Of a stretch of 64,000 nt of DNA, positions 57,463 through 64,000 are shown piece after piece (positions within the stretch are counted from its first letter, which is position 1; each line of letters starts with the position of its first letter). A program made the translations under genes and the position numbers. The DNA is taken from contig JAWKWB010000010.1 in the NCBI GenBank assembly GCA_041397775.1, positions 167,935 through 231,934 of the forward strand, given 5' to 3'. Source of the DNA: Ga0077555 sp041397775. GTDB taxonomy: Bacteria; Pseudomonadota; Alphaproteobacteria; Rhizobiales; Hyphomicrobiaceae. The notes below the pieces were generated by a model that saw nothing but the letters and a program-made list of their open reading frames with translations, was not told the DNA's origin and ran no database searches.

Positions 57463-58095
57463 ATGCGGACAGGATCGGGTATCATGAAACATGTATTTTC
57501 GGGCCGCATGACGCGGCGTACTGCAGCGCTGGCCCGCAAACTGCGGCGTGACCATCGTGGCGTTGCCGCGGTCGAATTCGCGATGATCGCTCCGTTGATG
57601 TTCTTCTTGTTCGTGGGGTGCATCGAGTTCAGTCAGGCGTTGACGGTCGATCGTCGCGTCACGCAGGCCGCCAGCGCCTGTGCGGATCTCATTGCCCGTG
57701 CGCCGGCCGCGGGCCTGACCGTTGCCGAAGTCGATGGCCAGTTGCGCATCATCGAGAGCCTGATGCGGCCCTACGACTCTTCGCGGCTGAACGTGAAGAT
57801 CGTCAGCGTCAAGGCGAAGGATGCCGGTGGCGGCGCGCTGCAGTATGTCGTGGACTGGTCCCGAGACTCCACGGGTGCCACGCCCTATGTCCGCAACTCG
57901 ACCTATGCGGCCATTCCCGATGGCCTGCTGGCGGCGGGTGAAAGCGTGATCATCGCGGAATCGACCTACAACTATGCCCCGTTGATCATGCATTACTTCC
58001 TGACGTCGGCCTTCGACCTGAGCGAGAAATTCTACCTCAAGCCGCGCAACGCCACGTGCGTGCCGCTGCCGCCGGAGATCACGAACTGCATCTGA
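57463..58095 (+). CDS. TadE/TadG-family minor pilin or assembly protein, second gene
   Basis: 210 aa. RRDHRGVAAVEFAMIAPLMF is the TadE leader and first helix, followed by FLFVGCIEFSQALTVDRRV and a soluble domain with TYNYAPLIMHYF near the end. It lies 36 bp after the first TadE-like gene and is probably co-transcribed. The start is ATG 57463; ATG 57484 is also in frame. This pair supplies the minor pilins missing from the main Tad locus at 7-16 kb. Confidence 0.85.
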   Translation: MRTGSGIMKHVFSGRMTRRTAALARKLRRDHRGVAAVEFAMIAPLMFFLFVGCIEFSQALTVDRRVTQAASACADLIARAPAAGLTVAEVDGQLRIIESLMRPYDSSRLNVKIVSVKAKDAGGGALQYVVDWSRDSTGATPYVRNSTYAAIPDGLLAAGESVIIAESTYNYAPLIMHYFLTSAFDLSEKFYLKPRNATCVPLPPEITNCI

Positions 58096-58117
58096 GGCCC
58101 GGTTTCCCCCTATGCAG

Positions 58118-58142
58118 ACGGCCGTCCCGGGGGGGCGGCCGT
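58118..58142. terminator. Hairpin between the TadE-like genes and mmsA
   Basis: ACGGCCG pairs with CGGCCGT across an 11-nt G-rich loop between convergent genes. Confidence 0.5.
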
Positions 58143-58170
58143 TCGCGTTTGCCGGGGGTGTGCGGACAGC

Positions 58171-59670
58171 CTACTTCATGACGGGAATCGAGAACTCCGC
58201 GCCTTCCTTGACGCCCGATGGCCAGCGCGAGGTGACCGTCTTGGTCCGCGTGTAGAAGCGGATCGAATCCGGACCGTGCTGGTTGAGGTCGCCGAAGGCT
58301 GATCGCTTCCAGCCGCCGAAGGTGTAGTAGGCGAGCGGTACCGGGATCGGCACGTTGACGCCGACCATGCCGATGTTGATGCGCTGCACGAAGTCGCGCG
58401 CCGTGTCGCCGTCGCGCGTGAAAATGGCCACGCCGTTGCCGAACTCGTGCGTCAGCGGCAAGTCGATCGCCTCGTCGTAGTCCTTGGCGCGCACCACCGA
58501 CAGCACGGGCCCGAAGATCTCCTCCTTGTAGATCCGCATGTCCCGCGTCACCTCGTCGAACAGGCATCCACCCATGTAGAAGCCCTGCTCGTACCCCTGC
58601 ATCTTGAAGCCGCGCCCGTCGACGCGCAGCTTGGCGCCTTCCTGCACGCCCAGATCGACATAGCCTCGCACTTTCTCCAGGTGCTGGCGTGTCACGAGCG
58701 GCCCCATGTCCGCATCGAGGCTCGTGGAGGGGCCGATCTTGAGACCCTCGATACGCGGGATCAGCTTGGCGACGAGGGCATCGGCCGCTTTCTGTCCAAC
58801 CGGCACTGCCACCGAAACCGCCATGCACCGCTCGCCCGCCGAGCCGTATCCCGCGCCGATCAGGGCGTCGGCGGCCTGATCCATGTCGGCGTCGGGCATC
58901 ACGATCATGTGGTTCTTGGCACCGCCGAAGCACGCGGCCCGCTTGCCCGTGGCAGTGGCGCGTCCGTACACATAGGCCGCGATCGGCGTCGAGCCGACGA
59001 AGCCGACGGCCTCGATCTCGGGATCGTCGCAGATGGCGTCGACCGCTTCCTTGTCGCCGTTGACGACGTTGAGAATGCCTGCCGGCAGGCCGGCTTCCAT
59101 CATCAACTCGGCCAGCATCAACGGCACCGAGGGATCGCGCTCGGAGGGCTTGAGAATGAAGGCATTGCCGCAGGCGATGGCGGGCGCGAACTTCCACATC
59201 GGGATCATGGCCGGGAAGTTGAAGGGCGTGATGCCCGCTACCACGCCGAGTGGCTGGCGCATCGAGTAGACGTCGATGCCCGGCCCCGCGCCCTCCGTGT
59301 ATTCGCCCTTCAAAAGGTGGGGAACGCCGGTCGCGAACTCGGCCACCTCGAGCCCGCGCTGGATGTCGCCCTTGGCGTCGGGGATGACCTTGCCGTGCTC
59401 GCGCGCAAGCGCCTCCGCAAGCTTGTCCATGTCGCGGTTGAGGAGATCGACGAACTTGGCGAGCACACGGGCCCGGCGCTGCGGGTTGAGTGCGGCCCAG
59501 GCCGGCTGCGCGGCCTTGGCGTTCTCGACCGCGGCGCGAACCTCTGCCTTGGACGCGAGCGGTACGCGCGCGCCAACCTCTCCCGTCATCGGCCAGAACA
59601 CGTCGGCGAAGTTGCCCGACGTACCCTTCACCCGCTTGCCGCCAATGAAATGCCAAAGCTCCTCGGCCAT
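58171..59670 (-). CDS. mmsA: CoA-acylating methylmalonate-semialdehyde dehydrogenase
   Basis: 499 aa aldehyde dehydrogenase superfamily member. The opening HFIGGKRVKGTSGNFADVF, GVVAGITPFNFPAMIPMWK and the catalytic cysteine in GSAGERCMAVSVAVPVG are typical of MmsA, which converts methylmalonate or malonate semialdehyde to propionyl- or acetyl-CoA in valine and inositol degradation. The end KTVTSRWP supports the family. It stands alone on the minus strand, next to the palindrome pair at 59.7 kb. Confidence 0.94.
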   Translation of the reverse strand: MAEELWHFIGGKRVKGTSGNFADVFWPMTGEVGARVPLASKAEVRAAVENAKAAQPAWAALNPQRRARVLAKFVDLLNRDMDKLAEALAREHGKVIPDAKGDIQRGLEVAEFATGVPHLLKGEYTEGAGPGIDVYSMRQPLGVVAGITPFNFPAMIPMWKFAPAIACGNAFILKPSERDPSVPLMLAELMMEAGLPAGILNVVNGDKEAVDAICDDPEIEAVGFVGSTPIAAYVYGRATATGKRAACFGGAKNHMIVMPDADMDQAADALIGAGYGSAGERCMAVSVAVPVGQKAADALVAKLIPRIEGLKIGPSTSLDADMGPLVTRQHLEKVRGYVDLGVQEGAKLRVDGRGFKMQGYEQGFYMGGCLFDEVTRDMRIYKEEIFGPVLSVVRAKDYDEAIDLPLTHEFGNGVAIFTRDGDTARDFVQRINIGMVGVNVPIPVPLAYYTFGGWKRSAFGDLNQHGPDSIRFYTRTKTVTSRWPSGVKEGAEFSIPVMK

Positions 59671-59721
59671 GTCCCGCTCCCGCTCCGTCTCGCGCTGTCG
59701 TGTTCTTCGCTTTCCTGCATC

Positions 59722-59798
59722 CTAGTGTTCCGGCTCCGACACTTGGTTCCCCGTGCATCGGCCTCTGGACCAAGTGTCGGAGCCAGAAGGAACACTAG
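59722..59798. repeat. Bulged hairpin repeat, copy D
   Basis: It is copy C (2524-2600) inverted: left arm CTAGTGTTCCGGCTCCGACA then CTTGGT, right arm its complement with an extra AGAA (the TTCT bulge), and a similar loop. The ends are CTAG on both sides. Confidence 0.9.
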
Positions 59799-59811
59799 CA
59801 ACACCATGAGT

Positions 59812-59890
59812 CTAGTGTAGCTTTTGCATCTGACGTTTGGTCATGGTCCCAGCCGCGAGTGGGTACCAAACGTCAGATGCGCTACACTAG
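59812..59890. repeat. Bulged hairpin repeat, copy E
   Basis: Arms are CTAGTGTAGC-TTTT-GCATCTGACGTTTGGT and the complement of CTAGTGTAGC-GCATCTGACGTTTGGT, with a loop of about 23 nt. The stem sequence differs from copies C and D but keeps the CTAGTGT ends, the bulge and the TTTGGT base next to the loop. It is 13 bp from copy D and in opposite bulge orientation. The rest of the 59671-60119 gap shows no gene. Confidence 0.9.
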
Positions 59891-60119
59891 GACGCGCCGC
59901 TGCGGTTATCCAGACGCAGACCGGCCGGAACGGGAGGGCTGCGACCGGATGTCTATGACCAAAGTTTGATCCGGAGGGCGGCTGGCCGCCTTGCCACGGG
60001 GGGGCTTTCTGGACTAAGCAGGCACCACATTGAAATAAGGCGCAAAAAAAGCAGCGCCATTGGCTCGCACGATCATGGGCCGGCGGGAAGATTTTCCGCC
60101 GAGGGAGGAGCAGACCAGC

Positions 60120-62153
60120 GTGACGGTGGAAACCATCGCGCCGGGCGCGGCATTGTCCGCTGCCGGCGGAAACGTATCGGCGTCGATTGCGCGCAACGAC
60201 ACGGTCCCCAAGCTGTTATTGCGAAACGCGCAGCAACACAGCGACCGGCCAGCCTACCGGCTCAAGGAATTCGGCATCTGGCAGACCTGGACGTGGTCGC
60301 AGGTGCGTGACGAGGTGCGCGCCTTCTCGATCGGTCTGGGGGAGCTGGGCCTGAAGCGCGGCGACAAGGTCGCCATCATCGGCAGCAACCGCCCCCGGCT
60401 CTATTGGGCGTTCGCCGCCGCCCAGTGCCTGGGCGCGGTTCCCGTGCCGCTCTACCAGGACGGTGTCGCCGAAGAGATGGCCTACGTCCTCGACCATGCC
60501 GAGGTTTGCATGGCGATCGTGGAAGACCAGGAGCAGGTCGACAAGCTGCTGTCCATCGCCGAGCAGGTGCCGACGCTGAAGAACATCATCTACGACGAGC
60601 CGCGGGGCCTGCAGAAGTACGATCACACGCACCTCCACGACTACGGTGTCGTATCCGGGCGCGGTGCCGACCGTCTCGCTGCCGACAGCGCCGTCAACGA
60701 CGCATGGCTGGCCGAGATCGCCGCGGGGGCCGGCGGCGACGTCAGCGTCATGCTCTATACGTCGGGCACGACGGGCAAGCCGAAAGGCGTGATGCTGACC
60801 CACGACAACGTCGTCGTTTCGGGCCGCAACGCCAACACGTTCGATCATTTCACCCCCGACGATACGATGATCGCCTATCTGCCGATGGCCTGGGTGGGCG
60901 ACCACATCTTCTCCTATGGCCAGGCCTTTGCCGGCGCCCTCTGCGTCGCCTGCCCGGAAAGCCCGGATACGGCGACTGAGGACCGGCGCGAGATCGGCCC
61001 CAGCTACTTCTTCGCGCCCCCGCGCGTCTTCGAGAACATGCTCACCCAGATCATGGTGCGCATGGAGGATGCAGGGGCGCTCAAGCGGCGCATGTTCCAT
61101 TACTTCCTCGGCGTCGCGCGCCGCGCGGGCGAAGCCGTGCTCGACGGTCGGTCGGTCGGCCTCAAGGATCGCCTGCTCTACAAGCTCGGCGACATCTTCG
61201 TTTACGGGCCGCTGCGCAACCGCATGGGCTTTTCCCGCATCCGCCTCGCCTACACGGCCGGCGAAGCCATCGGGCCGGAGCTGTTCTCGTTCTTCCGCGG
61301 CCTCGGCATCAACCTCAAGCAGCTCTACGGCCAGACGGAAGCCAGCGTCTTCATCACGCTGCAGCCCAATGGCGAGGTCTTCCCCGAAACCGTGGGCAAG
61401 GCCGGGCCGGACGTCGAGATCAAGATCGAGGAGGGGACCGGGGAGGTGCTCTTCAAGAGCCCCGGCGTCTTCCTAAAGTACTTCAAGAACGACGAGGCGA
61501 CCGCGGCGACGAAAACACCCGACGGCTGGGTGCGCACCGGCGACGCCGGCTTCATCGATACGCGCGGCCATCTGCGCATCATCGACCGGGCGAAGGATGT
61601 CGGACGCCTCGTCGATGGGACGTTGTTCGCACCGAAATACCTGGAGAACCGCCTCAAGTTCTATCCCGAGGTCAAGGAAGCGGTCGCCTTCGGGCACGGC
61701 CGCGACTACGCCACGGCCTTCATTAACATCGACCTGACGAGTGTCGGCAACTGGGCGGAGCGCAACAACGTCTCCTACGCCAGCTATCAGGAATTGGCGG
61801 CCCATCCCCAGGTGGCCGAAATGATCCGCCAGCGCGTCGAGGAGATGAACGCGGCACTGGCTGGCGAGCCGATGGTGGCGGGATCGCAGATCCACCGCTT
61901 CCTGATCCTGCACAAGGAGCTGGACGCCGACGACGGCGAGCTGACGCGCACGCAGAAGGTGCGCCGCTCCTTCATCGCCGAGCGCTACGAGACGCTGGTC
62001 CGCGCGCTCTACGACGGCACGCGCCAATGCCATATCGCCACGCAAGTGACGTTCGAGGATGGCCGCAAGGGCATGATCGAGGGCGACGTCGCGATCCTCG
62101 ACGCCAAGACCTATCCGCCGCAGGCGGCGGCCATGAAGGAGGCCGCGGAATGA
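60120..62153 (+). CDS. Long-chain fatty acid-CoA ligase family enzyme
   Basis: 677 aa AMP-forming ligase. The adenylation motif is MLYTSGTTGKPKGVMLTHDN. The second core motif is LYGQTEASVFITLQ, and the hinge and Asp are in RTGDAGFIDTRGHLRIIDRAKD. The C-terminal KVRRSFIAERYETLV fits long-chain (FadD15-type) ligases. It is coupled to livG by ATGA, a linkage seen in many alphaproteobacteria that suggests import and activation of a carboxylic acid. The start is GTG 60120, nine bases after GAGGGAGGAG; a TTG at 60060 and ATG at 60075 lie upstream without such a site. Confidence 0.9.
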   Translation: MTVETIAPGAALSAAGGNVSASIARNDTVPKLLLRNAQQHSDRPAYRLKEFGIWQTWTWSQVRDEVRAFSIGLGELGLKRGDKVAIIGSNRPRLYWAFAAAQCLGAVPVPLYQDGVAEEMAYVLDHAEVCMAIVEDQEQVDKLLSIAEQVPTLKNIIYDEPRGLQKYDHTHLHDYGVVSGRGADRLAADSAVNDAWLAEIAAGAGGDVSVMLYTSGTTGKPKGVMLTHDNVVVSGRNANTFDHFTPDDTMIAYLPMAWVGDHIFSYGQAFAGALCVACPESPDTATEDRREIGPSYFFAPPRVFENMLTQIMVRMEDAGALKRRMFHYFLGVARRAGEAVLDGRSVGLKDRLLYKLGDIFVYGPLRNRMGFSRIRLAYTAGEAIGPELFSFFRGLGINLKQLYGQTEASVFITLQPNGEVFPETVGKAGPDVEIKIEEGTGEVLFKSPGVFLKYFKNDEATAATKTPDGWVRTGDAGFIDTRGHLRIIDRAKDVGRLVDGTLFAPKYLENRLKFYPEVKEAVAFGHGRDYATAFINIDLTSVGNWAERNNVSYASYQELAAHPQVAEMIRQRVEEMNAALAGEPMVAGSQIHRFLILHKELDADDGELTRTQKVRRSFIAERYETLVRALYDGTRQCHIATQVTFEDGRKGMIEGDVAILDAKTYPPQAAAMKEAAE

Positions 62154-62992
62154 ACGACTGGACCCCGGGCAACGCATCCCCCGCGCCGGCCGCGCCCGAC
62201 GGAGCCGCCGACGGCCGCATCATCGGCGACGTCATGCTCTCCGTCGCCAACGTCTCACTGTCGTTCGGTGGCGTGAAGGCCATCACCGACGTCAGCTTCG
62301 ACATCCGCAAGGGTGAGATCCGCGCCATCATCGGTCCCAACGGCGCCGGCAAGACGTCGATGCTGAACGTGATCAACGGCTTCTATCATCCCCAGGAAGG
62401 CGTCATCACCTTCAAGGGCGAGAAGCGCTCGCAGATGCGGCCCTACGTTGCCGCCAGCCAGGGCATCTCGCGCACCTTCCAGAACGTCGCGCTGTTCAAG
62501 GGCATGTCGACGCTCGACAACATCATGTCGGGCCGCACCCTCAAGATGCGGCGCGGCATGCTCTGGCAGGCGCTCAACATCGGCCCGGCCCGCCAGGAGG
62601 AGATCGCGCACCGCGAGGCGGTCGAACGGATCATCGACTTCCTGGAGATCCAGCACATCCGCAAGCAGCCGGTCGGCAAGTTGCCCTACGGCCTGCAAAA
62701 GCGCGTCGAGCTTGGCCGCGCCCTTGCGATGGAGCCCGAGCTGCTGCTGCTCGACGAGCCGATGGCTGGCATGAACCTCGAGGAGAAGGAGGACATGAGC
62801 CGCTTCATCCTCACGGTCAACGATCAGCTCGGCACCACGATCGCACTCATCGAGCACGACATGGGCGTCGTCATGGACTTGTCCGACCGTGTCGTCGTGC
62901 TCGAGTACGGCCGCAAGATCGCCGACGGCACGCCCGACGAGGTCAAGGGCAACCAGAAGGTCATCGACGCCTACCTCGGCGTCTCCCACTGA
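62150..62992 (+). CDS. livG: Branched-chain amino acid-type ABC transporter ATP-binding protein
   Basis: 280 aa. Walker A is IIGPNGAGKTSMLNVINGFY, the signature is LPYGLQKRVELGRALAMEPE, and Walker B is LLLLDEPMAGMN. ATPase of the LivG type with the C-terminal region IALIEHDMGVVMDLSDRVVV. The N-terminal about 25 residues before VANVSLSFGGVKAI are Pro/Ala-rich. Its start overlaps the ligase stop. It energises the LivHM permease. Confidence 0.93.
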   Translation: MNDWTPGNASPAPAAPDGAADGRIIGDVMLSVANVSLSFGGVKAITDVSFDIRKGEIRAIIGPNGAGKTSMLNVINGFYHPQEGVITFKGEKRSQMRPYVAASQGISRTFQNVALFKGMSTLDNIMSGRTLKMRRGMLWQALNIGPARQEEIAHREAVERIIDFLEIQHIRKQPVGKLPYGLQKRVELGRALAMEPELLLLDEPMAGMNLEEKEDMSRFILTVNDQLGTTIALIEHDMGVVMDLSDRVVVLEYGRKIADGTPDEVKGNQKVIDAYLGVSH

Positions 62993-63021
62993 AGCTGCAA
63001 GGCAGAAGGGCTCCTCTTGCG

Positions 63022-64000
63022 ATGACGGCATTCAGCTTTGCAATTCCCGGCGGCATCGGCGCAGTGCTTGCCGCACTGACTTTCGTGTCGCTGCGCAAGG
63101 ACCGCAAGTCCGCGGTCGATCTCCTCGTCCACGTCGTGCTCGCGCTCGTGCTGGCACTGTTCCTGGGGTATCTCGCCAGCCGCGCCATCGACAACCCCGG
63201 TGGCTTCACCGAGATCCTCGTCGGCGGCCTTCTCTCCGGCGTGCTCTACTCGCTGGTGGCCCTGGGCTTCGTCCTGATCTTCAAGGCGTCGGGCGTCTTC
63301 AACTACGCCCAGGGCGCCATGGTGCTGGTCGCCGGCCTCGCGCTGGTGCGCTGCCTCGACTATCTGACCGCCAAGGGGTTGCCCACGGTCGCGGCCATCC
63401 CGCTCGCCATCCTTTTCGCAGGTGCCGTGATGGCGCTGTGCGCCTTCGTCATCGAGAAGTGGGTGCTGCGCCCGCTGCTCAACCAGGATGGCCTGACGCT
63501 CTTCATGTCGACCATTGGCGCGACCTTCGTACTCGAGGGTCTGTCGCAGATGGTCTTCGGCTCGGAGGTCTACAAGCTCAGCCTGTTTCCGACCGATCCC
63601 ATGATCCTGCTGGAGAGCGTGTTTCCCGGCGGCATTCTGATCAACAAGCTCGACGTCTGGGGTGGGCTCATTGCCGGCATTCTCGTCGCGGGCCTCGCCG
63701 CCTTCTTCCAGTACACCAAGACGGGCCGCGCCCTGCGCGCCGTCGCCGACGACCATGCCGCCGCGCAGTCCGTCGGCATCCCCATTTCGTGGATCTGGTT
63801 CGTCGTCTGGCTCGTGGCCGGCCTCGTCGCCCTGGTCGCCGCCACCGTCTGGGGCACCAAGCTCGGCGTGCAGTTCTCGATCACGTTCCTGGCGTTGAAG
63901 GCGTTGCCCGTTCTCATCATCGGCGGCTTCACGTCGATCCCGGGTGCCATCGTCGGAGGCCTGATCGTGGGGGGCGGCGAGAAGCTGGCCGAACTCTATA
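63022..64000 (+). CDS. livH: Branched-chain amino acid-type ABC transporter permease (cut by window end)
   Basis: The first 326 codons are in the window, and the gene continues beyond it. An N-terminal two-helix extension (residues 1-60) precedes the LivH core ILVGGLLSGVLYSLVALGFV and VFNYAQGAMVLVAG. The C-terminal KALPVLIIGGFTSIPGAIVG is the permease EAA-like interaction region. ATG 63022 follows livG by 29 bp. The substrate may be a carboxylic or amino acid, given the ligase neighbour. Confidence 0.93.
   Translation, partial: MTAFSFAIPGGIGAVLAALTFVSLRKDRKSAVDLLVHVVLALVLALFLGYLASRAIDNPGGFTEILVGGLLSGVLYSLVALGFVLIFKASGVFNYAQGAMVLVAGLALVRCLDYLTAKGLPTVAAIPLAILFAGAVMALCAFVIEKWVLRPLLNQDGLTLFMSTIGATFVLEGLSQMVFGSEVYKLSLFPTDPMILLESVFPGGILINKLDVWGGLIAGILVAGLAAFFQYTKTGRALRAVADDHAAAQSVGIPISWIWFVVWLVAGLVALVAATVWGTKLGVQFSITFLALKALPVLIIGGFTSIPGAIVGGLIVGGGEKLAELY

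Overview
The window is about 64 kb of high-GC bacterial chromosome. It is alphaproteobacterial in character, plausibly Hyphomicrobiales or a related order. The evidence is a complete-looking Cpa/Tad pilus locus in Caulobacter-like order (flp, cpaA to cpaF, tadB, tadC), a dnaN-recF-gyrB core, glnK-amtB, acnA divergent from ccmAB, CoA-acylating mmsA, and a long-chain acyl-CoA ligase coupled to a branched-chain amino acid type ABC transporter. I cannot name a genus from the sequence alone.

Layout. 0-6.9 kb: an aspartoacylase-like hydrolase (minus strand), a 1.3 kb repeat island, a two-domain molybdopterin-binding/nucleotidyltransferase protein (minus), a DUF985 cupin and an NYN-domain protein. 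7.1-16.4 kb: the Tad pilus operon. 16.6-25.3 kb: ketopantoate reductase-like protein, EamA transporter, a TPP enzyme (minus), photolyase, glnK-amtB behind a candidate sigma-54/NtrC region, and an enolase-superfamily enzyme. 25.3-27 kb: a dispersed repeat, an IS110-family element with a candidate bridge RNA, and another repeat. 27-39.7 kb: DUF1223 protein, acnA, ccmAB, a VOC protein, a tightly coupled MmgE/PrpD - small protein - amidase - ADP-forming acyl-CoA synthetase operon, an SH3-like secreted protein and a 2-hydroxyacid dehydrogenase. 39.7-41 kb: two unrecognised genes. 41.2-47.5 kb: dnaN, recF, gyrB, crcB and an RluC-type pseudouridine synthase.

47.9-56.4 kb is the most unusual part. 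It is a phosphopeptide-signalling cluster with an FHA/zinc-ribbon protein, an FHA domain fused to a flavin/NAD(P)-binding oxidoreductase, a four-helix membrane protein, a membrane-anchored PP2C phosphatase, a stand-alone degenerate FHA protein, and a cation/proton antiporter carrying an FHA domain at its C-terminus. No Ser/Thr kinase lies in the window. 56.8-58.1 kb holds two TadE-like minor pilins away from the main Tad locus. mmsA follows, then two palindromic repeats, the acyl-CoA ligase, livG, and a livH cut by the window end.

Non-coding structure is rich. There is a family of about 77-bp hairpins with a conserved one-sided bulge (four copies), an about 72-bp inverted-repeat element (three copies plus a fragment), and a 172-179 bp unit in six tandem copies with a related inverted copy beside the IS110 element. 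Long open frames across the tandem array are by-products of repeat periodicity, not genes.
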